The notes beneath the pieces were generated by a model. That model saw only the letters and a program-made list of their open reading frames with translations. It made no database searches and was not told the DNA's origin. From DATBRG01 sp036560445 (lineage in GTDB: Bacteria > Pseudomonadota > Gammaproteobacteria > Burkholderiales > Methylophilaceae): a DNA stretch of 64,000 nt. Where the stretch lies: contig DATBRG010000036.1 of the NCBI GenBank assembly GCA_036560445.1, forward strand, positions 1 through 64,000, read 5' to 3'. A program made the translations under genes and the position numbers. Of this stretch, positions 8,995 through 17,822 are shown piece by piece; the first letter of the stretch is position 1, and every line of letters begins with the position of its first letter.

Positions 8995-9771
8995 ATGAAA
9001 ATTACTCCTTCGAATATGACGTGGCTAAATTTGCCTAACTTGCCCACGCCCCTGAAAGCACTTTTTGCCGGTTATCTTTTGGTAATTGGGGTGGGGTTAT
9101 GTATGGCAGGATTGCAAATCATGCTTACTCACGGCATGGCTGATGGTAAACCCGGTCTTTCCGTCGATGACATCGTCTACAGTTACTATGGCAACCGCAG
9201 TGGAAGCAAGTTGGAAATCATGCTGAATGGTGCGATGAAAGATAAGGCTCCAGCAGAAACTCGACTGGATATTATTAAGTGGGCAGAAGAGGGTGCACCA
9301 GAGGCTAAGTGGGAACCACACTTTAAAGGTGTGTTCGAACAAAATTGTGTTATGTGCCACAGTAAGGTGCCTGGCATCCCTGACTTTACCAAGTTCGAGG
9401 AAGTCAAAAAAGTAGCTGCTATTGATGAGGGCGCAAGTATACAAAGCTTGACTCGCGTATCGCACATCCACTTGTTCGGTATTGCCTTCATCTTCTTTTT
9501 CATGGGCTTTATTTTCAGCTTTGCAGTAAATGTACCGAAAGTACTCAAGATTGTGGCGATTGGATTTCCTTTCGGTTTCCTGATTCTGGACGTGCTTTCA
9601 TGGTGGCTGACAAAACTGAACCCTGGTTTTGCATGGCTCACGATCATTGGCGGCATCGGTTACAGCGTGGCATCTACATTCATGTGGTTTACCAGCATGT
9701 ACCAGATGTTCATCCTGTCGCGTAATGGCAAGGTTTATGGCAATGCATGGGAAGCCGACCTCAAGAATTGA
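8995..9771 (+). CDS. Integral membrane c-type cytochrome of unknown function
   Basis: 258 residues with one haem-c motif, CVMCH (about residues 118-122), in a hydrophilic loop of about 110 residues between a first TM helix (about 22-44) and a cluster of three or four TM helices (about 155-240). The loop contains a second conserved-looking His/Trp set (KWEPHFKGVFEQNC). With one N-terminal helix crossing inward to outward, the haem loop would be periplasmic, where cytochrome c maturation occurs. I do not recognise a named family. It is not a standard oxidase subunit. A role in respiratory electron transfer or redox sensing is inference. It is followed 17 bases later by a lipoprotein gene, probably co-transcribed. 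Confidence 0.8.
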   Translation: MKITPSNMTWLNLPNLPTPLKALFAGYLLVIGVGLCMAGLQIMLTHGMADGKPGLSVDDIVYSYYGNRSGSKLEIMLNGAMKDKAPAETRLDIIKWAEEGAPEAKWEPHFKGVFEQNCVMCHSKVPGIPDFTKFEEVKKVAAIDEGASIQSLTRVSHIHLFGIAFIFFFMGFIFSFAVNVPKVLKIVAIGFPFGFLILDVLSWWLTKLNPGFAWLTIIGGIGYSVASTFMWFTSMYQMFILSRNGKVYGNAWEADLKN

Positions 9772-9788
9772 TATCTCCAAGGATCGTT

Positions 9789-10154
9789 ATGTCAAAGAAA
9801 TTATATAAATCATTCTATGTAGCTACGGGTTTTGTATTGATGCTATCGGGTTGTGCTGACGTTAGTTTGTGGCCGTTCAAGGATGAGAAGACACAAAGCC
9901 AGGCAACTGGCCCGGCTAACGCTACCGAATATCAATGCAGTGGCGGAAAGAAGTTCTATGTGCGCCTGTTGGATAGCGGTAATGCAGCTTGGCTGATTTT
10001 GGCAGATAGGGAGGTTTCCCTCCCGAAAGTTAGTTCGAGCCCGAGTGTACGCTATAGCAATGGTGTTTCGGTGCTCGATATCAATGGTAATGAAGCAACG
10101 CTCAATGATGGCCCGACAAGCCTATTTACAGCCTGCAAAGTGCCGGGCAAATAG
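9789..10154 (+). CDS. Outer-membrane-type lipoprotein with MliC-like domain
   Basis: 121 residues. ATG 9789 has AAGGA just upstream and gives a lipoprotein signal peptide with lipobox LSGC; the longer in-frame start would hide this signal. The mature part (YQCSGGKKFYVRLLDSG, then a VRYSNG turn, EATLNDG and a final Cys in FTACKVP) follows the pattern of the MliC family of membrane-bound inhibitors of C-type lysozyme: two Cys and an eight-strand barrel. Similarity is at the level of pattern, so the lysozyme-inhibitor role is provisional. It sits directly after the membrane cytochrome gene. Confidence 0.78.
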   Translation: MSKKLYKSFYVATGFVLMLSGCADVSLWPFKDEKTQSQATGPANATEYQCSGGKKFYVRLLDSGNAAWLILADREVSLPKVSSSPSVRYSNGVSVLDINGNEATLNDGPTSLFTACKVPGK

Positions 10155-10326
10155 AGAATTTGTATCTTCACGTTCTTCGGTGTATAAATTGTAGAAGCAG
10201 GTTTGTGACGAAATCGAGAAATTGAACCAGAAAAGGAGCAATTATCGAGAATGCCATGAGTGCTGATTTTTAGTAGTTCCCATGCCGGATTTTATGCCGG
10301 TAATCTCGGTACCCCATATACCGAAA

Positions 10327-10353
10327 AATAACGCCGCGTTATGCGGCGTTATT
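10327..10353 (-). terminator. Rho-independent terminator of the bcp gene
   Basis: A perfect 11-base stem AATAACGCCGC/GCGGCGTTATT with loop GTTAT. Reading the - strand, the stem runs into a T-rich tail (TTATTTTT), 38 bases after the peroxiredoxin stop codon. Confidence 0.8.
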
Positions 10354-10390
10354 CTGTGCAGATGGTATTTCCACTGGGCCTCGAACTCAA

Positions 10391-10924
10391 CTAGTGGACA
10401 CTCAGCAGTTTTAAATCATCGATAATTTGTTGGGAGTGACGCGAAGTATCTACGCTCAGGTAAGTCTTGGCGATGTTGCCTTTGGGATCAATTAGAAATG
10501 TATAACGCTTGGCAATCTTTGTTACGTAAAGGTTTGTGAGTGCGCCATAGCTGTCAGCTACTTTGCCATCCTTATCGGCAAGCAGAGGGAAGGGCAGGTG
10601 ATATTTCTCAGCGAATTTGGCATGCGAATCGGTATCGTCAACACTAACACCAATAACTTGGGCGCCTAGTTTATCCAGTTGTGCTAAGTCATCACGAAAG
10701 CTGCAAGCTTCCTTGGTGCAGCCCGGGGTATCATCCTTCGGGTAAAAATACAGTACTACCCACTTACCGGAATAATCTGCCAGTTTATGTTGTGCGCCCC
10801 TAGCATCAGCAAGGTTAAAATCTGGCGCCTGCTGGCCAAGCCTGGGAATGTTGCCAGCAACAACAAGGCCGCTAAAAGCTAACAAGGTTAATCCTAGGAC
10901 ACCGATTGCCACTAAAATTTTCAT
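10391..10924 (-). CDS. bcp: Bcp-type peroxiredoxin with N-terminal membrane anchor or signal peptide
   Basis: 177 residues from ATG 10924, which is preceded by GGGAG; the GTG nine bases earlier has no ribosome site. A hydrophobic N-terminus (about residues 2-23) precedes the AhpC/TSA domain (GQQAPDF, then YFYPKDDTPGCTKEAC). The peroxidatic Cys is in TPGCT and the second Cys five residues later is the usual resolving Cys of the Bcp/PrxQ group. It reduces hydroperoxides using thioredoxin-like donors. Most Bcp proteins are cytoplasmic, so the leader suggests a periplasmic or membrane-tethered enzyme. Confidence 0.9.
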   Translation of the reverse strand: MKILVAIGVLGLTLLAFSGLVVAGNIPRLGQQAPDFNLADARGAQHKLADYSGKWVVLYFYPKDDTPGCTKEACSFRDDLAQLDKLGAQVIGVSVDDTDSHAKFAEKYHLPFPLLADKDGKVADSYGALTNLYVTKIAKRYTFLIDPKGNIAKTYLSVDTSRHSQQIIDDLKLLSVH

Positions 10925-11063
10925 TGCTCCCACCTTATACAGTTAAACGTTATGTTATCTGATAACCTTTTTGCTAGTTAGTTTTCAGATAAGGGCTGTT
11001 ATCTAGCTAATCTTGCATAGCGTAAAGTCATCAGGGCTGAATTTATGAGAAAATACGGCCGTT

Positions 11064-11139
11064 GCCCTCGTAGCTCAGTGGATAGAGCATCCCCCTCCTA
11101 AGGGGAGGGTCACACGTTCGATTCGTGTCGGGGGCACCA
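11064..11139 (+). tRNA. tRNA-Arg (anticodon CCT)
   Basis: Acceptor arms GCCCTCG (11064-11070) and CGGGGGC (11129-11135) pair with one G-T wobble, followed by ACCA. The anticodon loop CTCCTAA between stems TCCCC and GGGGA gives anticodon CCT. D-arm GCTC/GAGC and T-loop GTTCGATTC are present. Confidence 0.96.
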
Positions 11140-11181
11140 TTTTTTATCAGCTGAACTAATATTTAGTTCTAGCTAGTATTG

Positions 11182-13104
11182 CTAAACTTGGCGGCGGCTT
11201 TCCAATAATTCCCAGCGGCTTAGTACTTCTGTAAGTTCAGACTCAAGGGCAGCGAGCTGGGTTTGTAGTGCTTTAGCCTGTTGTGGTTTATCCCGGTAAA
11301 TCTCTGCGCTTGCCAATGCCGTGCCGATGTTGTTTTGTTCTTTTTCAAGCGCTTCGATTCTATCTGGCAGGCCTTCCAGTTCTTTTAGCTCCTTGAAGCT
11401 TAGTTTGGCTAGGGCGGCCAGATTTTCTTTCTGGGGCGGATTCACTGATGATGCCTTGGGCTTCTCGGCTGCTTTGTTTGCTGCAGCTTTTTCTGTTGCC
11501 CGTGCCAAGCTAAACCTTAGCCAATCGTCATAGCCGCCACCGAATTCGGTGAGCACACCATTACCCTCAAAGGCGATTACCTGCGTGACAGTATTTTCCA
11601 GAAATGCACGGTCATGGCTAACCAGGAATAGTGTGCCTTCGAATTCCTGCAGCAGGCTTTCCAGTAACTCCAAGGTGTCGATATCAAGATCGTTTGTTGG
11701 CTCATCGAGTACCAGCACGTTAGCTGGTCTCGCGAACAAACGCGCCAGCAGCAAGCGGTTGCGTTCTCCGCCTGACAATGATTTGACTGGAGAGCGTGAG
11801 CGCTGCGGTGGGAACAAGAAATCCTCAAGGTAGCTGATCACATGTTTGCGCTCGTTGCCTATCTGCACGAACTCGGAACCGGGGCTGATGGTGTCGGCCA
11901 GCGTTGCTTCCTCGTTCAGTTGCTCGCGCATCTGGTCGAAGTAAGCGATATTGAGGTTGGTGCCGCGTTGTATCAGGCCGCTATCGGCTTCTTCTTCACC
12001 CAGGATAAGTTTAAGCAGGGTGGTCTTGCCAATACCATTAGGTCCCAGCAGGCCGATGCGGTCACCACGTAGTATGCGGGTACTGAAACCATTGATAAGA
12101 AGCTTGTCGCCATAGGCTTTTTTAACGTTCTCCAGTTCAGCTACCAGCTTGCCTGAGCGCTCACCACTATCCAGCGCGAGTTTAACGTTACCCTGGCGTT
12201 CACGTCTTGTAGCACGTTCCAGTCGCAGTTTTTCCAGTCGTCGTACGCGGCCTTCGTTGCGGGTACGTCGTGCTTTGATGCCTTGTCGTATCCAGGCTTC
12301 TTCCTGTGCCAATACCTTGTCGAACTTGGCCGCATGGGTCTCTTCAACAGCCAGCAGTTCGATTTTCTTCTGCTGATAATTGGTGAAATTCCCAATAAAA
12401 TCGGTCAGGTGCCCGCGGTCCAGTTCAACGATGCGTGTTGCCAGCCTATCAAGGAAACGCCGGTCGTGCGTGATGAACAGTACGCTGCCATTGAAGCCAA
12501 GAAGCAGATCCTCCAGCCACTCTATGGCTTCCAAGTCCAAGTGATTGGTTGGTTCATCCAGCAGCAATACTTCGGGTTCAGCCACTAAGGCGCGGGCTAA
12601 GGCTACACGTTTGCGCCAACCACCGGAAAGCGTCGCTACCGGGCTATCGGCATCAAGGTTAAGGCGGCTCAGAACAGTTTCGATCTTTGCCTGGGATTGC
12701 CAGCCTTGTCTGGCATCCAACTCATGCTGTAATTCTTCCATTTGCTGCAGTAGTGCATCGATATCCGCACCGGGTTCGCCCATTTTGTGTGATACATCGT
12801 GGTATTGCACTAGCACTTTTTGCATATCACCCAAGCCTTCGGCAACCGCTTCGTATACCGTATGCTCAAAATCTAAAGCTGGCTCCTGTGGCACGTAGGC
12901 GATGCGTACTGTGGGGGCACGCCAAAGCGTGCCATCATCCAGCTTGCTTTCACCGGCGATGACTTTGAGCAGGCTGGACTTACCCGCACCATTGCGGCCA
13001 ATGAGGCCGACACGTTCGCCCGGGTCGAGCTGGAAGGCAGCCTGATCCAGCAGAGGGTGATGGCCGTAGGCCAGTGAAGCATTGTCTAGAGTGATATGTG
13101 GCAC
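11182..13104 (-). CDS. uup: Uup, ABC-F ATPase with two nucleotide-binding domains
   Basis: 640 residues. The first ABC domain has Walker A GRNGAGKSS (about 36-44) and signature LSGGWRKR. The second has GPNGIGKTT and LSGGERNR. A long helical linker lies between them and a coiled-coil C-terminal domain (about 560-640) distinguishes Uup from other ABC-F proteins. There are no membrane segments, as expected for ABC-F factors, which act on ribosomes; Uup is also linked to precise excision of transposons and to DNA branch metabolism in Escherichia coli. The start is GTG with no strong ribosome site. It is followed on the - strand upstream by the Nramp gene (30 bases apart). Confidence 0.93.
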   Translation of the reverse strand: MPHITLDNASLAYGHHPLLDQAAFQLDPGERVGLIGRNGAGKSSLLKVIAGESKLDDGTLWRAPTVRIAYVPQEPALDFEHTVYEAVAEGLGDMQKVLVQYHDVSHKMGEPGADIDALLQQMEELQHELDARQGWQSQAKIETVLSRLNLDADSPVATLSGGWRKRVALARALVAEPEVLLLDEPTNHLDLEAIEWLEDLLLGFNGSVLFITHDRRFLDRLATRIVELDRGHLTDFIGNFTNYQQKKIELLAVEETHAAKFDKVLAQEEAWIRQGIKARRTRNEGRVRRLEKLRLERATRRERQGNVKLALDSGERSGKLVAELENVKKAYGDKLLINGFSTRILRGDRIGLLGPNGIGKTTLLKLILGEEEADSGLIQRGTNLNIAYFDQMREQLNEEATLADTISPGSEFVQIGNERKHVISYLEDFLFPPQRSRSPVKSLSGGERNRLLLARLFARPANVLVLDEPTNDLDIDTLELLESLLQEFEGTLFLVSHDRAFLENTVTQVIAFEGNGVLTEFGGGYDDWLRFSLARATEKAAANKAAEKPKASSVNPPQKENLAALAKLSFKELKELEGLPDRIEALEKEQNNIGTALASAEIYRDKPQQAKALQTQLAALESELTEVLSRWELLESRRQV

Positions 13105-13133
13105 GGATTGGTTTCAGTGAAGTTAATTTAGGG

Positions 13134-14399
13134 TTACCAGAATACAAACATGGTAATAACAGTGACCAACATCAAGGCAGTGGCTGTCCAGCCAAGAAAG
13201 CGGAGTTTTTTCTTGATAGTGAAGGTACCCATGACTTCAGGCTTGACTGCCATCATCATCATCACAGCCATGATAGGGATAGCGATCACGCCATTAATAA
13301 CAGCGCTCCAGAATAGCCCCTTAACCGGATCTATAGGTGTGAAATCCAGCAATACGCCACCTAATGTTGCCAAGCCGATGATGGCATAAAACTCTTTTGC
13401 AGCAAGTGCTTTTTTGTCCAACCCTTGTGGCCAGTCAAAACACTCGGCAACCGCATAGGCTGCCGAGCCTGCAAGCACCGGCACTGCCAGCATGCCTGTA
13501 CCAATAATACCTAGGCTGAATAAGAAGAACGTGACTTCTCCGGCTAGTGGTCGCAGTGCTTCAGCTGCCTGTGCCGAGGTTTCGATTTGGGTGATACCGG
13601 CGACGTGCAACGTCATCGCAGTGCTTAAGATGATGAAAAAGGCGACCAGGTTAGAGAACCCCATGCCAATGTAGGTATCAAACTTTACACGGCGTAATTC
13701 TGTGTAAGCATTCTTGCTCGATTGCAGAAGCGGGAACAGGTTGCTGTTGCCACGCATATCTTCGACTTCCTGCGAAGCCTGCCAGAAGAACAGGTATGGG
13801 CTGATGGTAGTGCCAAACAGGGCGACGACTATAGTGGCATATTCTGTACTCAGTGTAATGTGCGGCATCAAGGTGTTGATAAGTACATCTTTCCAGGGGA
13901 TATGCACCATGAAAACCACCGCAACATACGCCAGAAGTGAGAGTGTGAGCCATTTCAGTACCCGCACATAGCGTTGGTAGGGGATAAATACCTGCAGTAG
14001 CAGGGAGGCAATACCAAACACAATTGCATGGCCATGTTCACCACCGCCAACCACCAGCTGCAAAGCTTCGCCCATGGCGGCTATATCGGCAGCAATATTG
14101 ATGGTGTTGGCGATTACCAGCAAAAACACGATGCTTAGGCAAAGCCAGCGCGGAAACATGGCGCGCATATTGGCAGCAAGACCCTTGCCGGTAACCACAC
14201 CAATGCGGGCGCTGACGATTTGAATACCCACCATTAATGGATAGGTAAGCACCACCGTCCACAATAAATTAAGGCCGAATTGTGCCCCGGCTTGCGAGTA
14301 GGTAGCGATGCCACTAGGGTCGTCATCAGCCGCGCCGGTAATAAGCCCCGGGCCGAGCTGGCGCAAAGATGGATATTTAAATTTTGGGGAGGTGCTCAT
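13134..14399 (-). CDS. Nramp-superfamily divalent cation transporter of an atypical subfamily
   Basis: 421 residues with about eleven TM helices and the Nramp start (GPGLITGAADDDPSG). Canonical MntH/Nramp transporters carry DPGN in helix 1 and MPH in helix 6 to bind Mn2+ or Fe2+. Here helix 1 reads DPSG and helix 6 reads ISPY (in GTTISPYLFF), so the Asn and Met ligands are missing. The fold assignment is firm, but the substrate cannot be called Mn2+ or Fe2+; related branches lacking these ligands include Mg2+ and Al3+ transporters. Upstream of uup and downstream of rep, same strand, probably loosely co-transcribed. Confidence 0.88.
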   Translation of the reverse strand: MSTSPKFKYPSLRQLGPGLITGAADDDPSGIATYSQAGAQFGLNLLWTVVLTYPLMVGIQIVSARIGVVTGKGLAANMRAMFPRWLCLSIVFLLVIANTINIAADIAAMGEALQLVVGGGEHGHAIVFGIASLLLQVFIPYQRYVRVLKWLTLSLLAYVAVVFMVHIPWKDVLINTLMPHITLSTEYATIVVALFGTTISPYLFFWQASQEVEDMRGNSNLFPLLQSSKNAYTELRRVKFDTYIGMGFSNLVAFFIILSTAMTLHVAGITQIETSAQAAEALRPLAGEVTFFLFSLGIIGTGMLAVPVLAGSAAYAVAECFDWPQGLDKKALAAKEFYAIIGLATLGGVLLDFTPIDPVKGLFWSAVINGVIAIPIMAVMMMMAVKPEVMGTFTIKKKLRFLGWTATALMLVTVITMFVFW

Positions 14400-14444
14400 T
14401 GCTTTTCACTAATTAAATTATGCTGATTTCCTGTGGTTTCTAGG

Positions 14445-16448
14445 CTAGGCTTTACCAAGCATGGCACGAATCTGCGCCATGCGTTCCTTGCCATGCTCCT
14501 TACTAGCGGCGGGGTCTGCCAATGGGTTGCCAAAATGCCTTACATCATCCTGAGGCAGCTCTGCGATAAAGCGACTTGGTTCGCAGTTCTTGGTTTCGCC
14601 AGCACTTTTGCGCTTCTTGCACCAAGAGATATTCAGCGACTTTTGCGCGCGGGTAATGCCTACGTACATAAGCCGACGCTCTTCCTCAATTTTACCGTTA
14701 TCTACGCTTTCGCGATGCGGCAGGATGCCTTCTTCTACACCAATCAAGAACACATGGCCAAACTCCAGCCCTTTGGCAGCATGCAAGGTAGATAGTTTTA
14801 CTGCATCCGGCTCGCCATTCTCACGGCCTTCCAACATACTCATGAGCGCCACCATCTGCGTTAGTTCCAGCAGGTTCCTTTCTTCTTGCCCGGTTTCATC
14901 CTGGCCTTTCTTGGTGAGCCAATTCATGAAATCCAGTACATTCTTCCACTTGGTTTCTGCAGCCCGTGGTTCCTCGCTGTCGTAAAGGAAGGCTTCATAA
15001 TGAATCGCATTCATCATTTCGGCCAACAGTTCACCCGCTGGTTCCTTGACTGCACGATCTTGCAGCTTATTGATGAACTGGCAGAAGGTGAGCAAATCTT
15101 CCAGTTGACGGTTGCCGAGTTCACGCTGGAAATCGCCTTCGAAAGCTGCAGCAAAAAGTGATATGTGGTGTTGGCTCGCGTATTCACCGAGTCGTTCCAG
15201 AGTGGTGTTGCCTATGCCCTTCTTGGGGGTAGTGGCGGCACGTATGAATGCGGGATCGTCATCCTCATTGGCAATGAGTCGCAAATAGCTGACCAGATCC
15301 TTGATCTCGGCCTTGTCAAAGAACGACTGACCGCCAGAAATGGTGTAGGGCACTTTGTGATTGCGTAACTGCTGCTCAAAAACTCTTGCCTGATGGTTGC
15401 CACGGTAGAGAATGGCATAATCCGTGTACGCGGTGCGGTGCTCAAACTTGTGAGCCAGCAACTTCATGACTACGGCTTCGGCCTCATGTTCTTCGTCGCG
15501 TGCGGCACTTACCTGTATCTGGTCACCAGTGCCAAGCTCACTCCAGAGCTTCTTCTCGAAAAGCTTGGGATTGTTGGCAATCAAGTGGTTGGCAGAACGC
15601 AGAATCCGCACCGTAGAGCGATAATTCTGCTCCAGTTTGATAACCTTCAGCCGCGTGAAGTCTTCCGTTAGCTGCCGCAAATTCTCGACATCGGCGCCTC
15701 GCCAGCCATAGATGGCCTGGTCATCGTCACCCACTGCGGTAAAACGACCTTCGACGCCGGTTAGCATCTTCACCAGTTTGTACTGGCAGGCATTGGTATC
15801 CTGATATTCATCGATCAGCAGGTACTTGAGTTTACGTTGCCATTTCTCAAGCGCCTCAGGATGCTGATCGAATAGTTCCACCGGCAACTTGATCAAGTCA
15901 TCAAAATCCACGGCCTGATAGGCTTTAAGCGTTTGTTGGTAAATCTGGTAGACCTTGGCCGCCGCATGCGTAAGTTCTTCATCGGCTTGCATTTTGGCTT
16001 GATCAGGGCTGATAAATGCATTTTTCCAGCTGGATATCTGCCACTGCGTCTTGCGTAATAACTGCTTGTCCGTAGTCGCCAGTACATCGGCCAGTATCTT
16101 GAAACTGTCAGATGAGTCAAGGATGGAAAACTGCGGCTTGTAGCCTAGTAATTTGGCTTCGGCCCGTAACATTTGCAATCCCAGCGAGTGGAAAGTTGCA
16201 ATGGTAAGCCCCTTGCTAGCTTTACCCTCAAGCAAATGGCTTACGCGTTCCTGCATTTCGCGTGCAGCTTTGTTGGTAAAGGTAATTGCGGCAATCTCTT
16301 TTGGCGCATAGCCGCATTTTTCGATCAGATAACCGATTTTATGCGTGATAACGCGTGTTTTACCACTGCCGGCACCAGCTAATACAAGCAGGGGACCGTC
16401 CAGGTATTTGACCGCTTCGCGCTGAGGGGAATTGAGTTTGGATAGCAT
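14445..16448 (-). CDS. rep: Rep, superfamily 1 ATP-dependent DNA helicase
   Basis: 667 residues, the usual Rep length. Motifs in order: LNSPQREAV (Q motif), Walker A GAGSGKT (about 25-31), TFTNKAA, DEYQDTN, GDDDQAIYGWRGA, NYRS, HAAKGLEF and VGITRA. These mark a UvrD/Rep-family 3'-5' helicase, and the start MLSKLNSPQREAVKY is closer to Rep than to UvrD. Rep helps replication forks past protein roadblocks. It is an ordinary housekeeping gene with a clear ATG start and is divergent from the GGDEF gene. Confidence 0.94.
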   Translation of the reverse strand: MLSKLNSPQREAVKYLDGPLLVLAGAGSGKTRVITHKIGYLIEKCGYAPKEIAAITFTNKAAREMQERVSHLLEGKASKGLTIATFHSLGLQMLRAEAKLLGYKPQFSILDSSDSFKILADVLATTDKQLLRKTQWQISSWKNAFISPDQAKMQADEELTHAAAKVYQIYQQTLKAYQAVDFDDLIKLPVELFDQHPEALEKWQRKLKYLLIDEYQDTNACQYKLVKMLTGVEGRFTAVGDDDQAIYGWRGADVENLRQLTEDFTRLKVIKLEQNYRSTVRILRSANHLIANNPKLFEKKLWSELGTGDQIQVSAARDEEHEAEAVVMKLLAHKFEHRTAYTDYAILYRGNHQARVFEQQLRNHKVPYTISGGQSFFDKAEIKDLVSYLRLIANEDDDPAFIRAATTPKKGIGNTTLERLGEYASQHHISLFAAAFEGDFQRELGNRQLEDLLTFCQFINKLQDRAVKEPAGELLAEMMNAIHYEAFLYDSEEPRAAETKWKNVLDFMNWLTKKGQDETGQEERNLLELTQMVALMSMLEGRENGEPDAVKLSTLHAAKGLEFGHVFLIGVEEGILPHRESVDNGKIEEERRLMYVGITRAQKSLNISWCKKRKSAGETKNCEPSRFIAELPQDDVRHFGNPLADPAASKEHGKERMAQIRAMLGKA

Positions 16449-16561
16449 GCGGGCGCAAGTTTAGCGGTTCGGCCGATTGGGCGCTACTGGTGTTTTTTGA
16501 CATATACTGTGCTGTAGAATCAGTAGACAAAAGTCCTAATAATCTCAATAAAGAAAATAAG

Positions 16562-17743
16562 ATGCAGATACTGTCGATTGACCTCAAAACCATGGCCTTT
16601 GGCGCCATGAGCCTGACTTTTATCCTTTCACTTTTCCTGGCGTTGGTACGACAGGGAACCAAATATATCCAAGGTCCGAATTACTGGGCACTGGGCAGCT
16701 TTAGCGTGTGTTTTGGCATGGCGATGCTGTTCTTCAGGTTTGATTCCGCACCGTGGATGATTGCTCTTGGCCCGATATTTATCATCATCGGTGTTGGTTT
16801 GTTCATCAACGGTTTGCAGGCATTCAATAACCGCCAGCCAGACAGAAGAATCCCGGTGTTGTTGGCAGTGGTGCTTGGGCTTGTGGATTGGTACTTTATT
16901 ATTGTTCAGCCCAATATGAGGGTGGTTGTTGCATTTGACGCGATTCTTTTTGCCATTGCCTACTTCACCGCTGCACGTATGTTAATGGGCCCCACTACCA
17001 GAGACCTGACAGTAATTTACCGGCTAAATGCCGCACTGTTTTTCTTTATGGCGTTATTCATGCTGTTCAGAGCTTACGCCGCACTGACTGCCCGCCCGGA
17101 GGTTTTCCTCGCCATGTCAGAATGGGTGGTTAATCAACTTACATTTTTGGCATTCTTCGTACAACAGCTCTGTACTACGCTTTCGCTTACGCTGATGCTG
17201 CATTACCGAAACATGCAGATATTGCGGGAGCTCTCTACTTTTGATGAACTGACAAGCGCGCTTAGCCGACGCGGGCTGGAGAATGCAGCGACGCGAGTGC
17301 TCTCAAACTGTAACCGGAATGAAGAGCCCTTGTCGTTATTGCTGATAGATGTGGATCGACTGAAAACGATCAATGCGAAATATAGCTGGGCGCTGGGCGA
17401 TGAGCTTTTACGGGAATTCTCCAAGGTGATTCGCGAGACTATCAGTGCCGAGGATGTTTTTGGGCGCTCAGGCGATGACGAATTTTGCCTATTGCTACCA
17501 GGTACCACTGAACAGCAAGCCATACAGCTAGCCAGGCAAATACTCAGTAACCTCGAATTAAGGTTGATTGATATTGAAGGCCAGAATACCTATGCTACGG
17601 CAAGTATAGGCATGAGCCATTCTGAATATGTCGGGCTAAACTATCATGATCTTCTGGCGGCAGCGCAGTCGGCGATGTATAACGCCAAGGAGCTGGGTCG
17701 AAACACGGTGGTAGCACACTCAAAAATACATACAATCACCTGA
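16562..17743 (+). CDS. Membrane-bound GGDEF-domain protein (putative diguanylate cyclase)
   Basis: 393 residues from ATG 16562. The longer GTG frame from 16490 lacks a ribosome site and adds a non-conserved tail. The N-terminal half has six or seven hydrophobic helices (about residues 8-215) and the C-terminal half a GGDEF domain (from FDELTSALSRRGLE). The active-site motif reads GDDEF (in RSGDDEF) instead of GGDEF. The metal-binding Asp in LLIDVDRLK is kept. No RxxD inhibitory site is evident. It may make c-di-GMP, the ligand LapD reads, but the altered second Gly leaves activity open. Confidence 0.88.
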   Translation: MQILSIDLKTMAFGAMSLTFILSLFLALVRQGTKYIQGPNYWALGSFSVCFGMAMLFFRFDSAPWMIALGPIFIIIGVGLFINGLQAFNNRQPDRRIPVLLAVVLGLVDWYFIIVQPNMRVVVAFDAILFAIAYFTAARMLMGPTTRDLTVIYRLNAALFFFMALFMLFRAYAALTARPEVFLAMSEWVVNQLTFLAFFVQQLCTTLSLTLMLHYRNMQILRELSTFDELTSALSRRGLENAATRVLSNCNRNEEPLSLLLIDVDRLKTINAKYSWALGDELLREFSKVIRETISAEDVFGRSGDDEFCLLLPGTTEQQAIQLARQILSNLELRLIDIEGQNTYATASIGMSHSEYVGLNYHDLLAAAQSAMYNAKELGRNTVVAHSKIHTIT

Positions 17744-17822
17744 TCTTGTTATAGCTGTGCTATGGCCATGTTAGGCTTCAGGCTGTCGCACGACTAAGCA
17801 ATTATTTAGTTAGGATAAGCAT

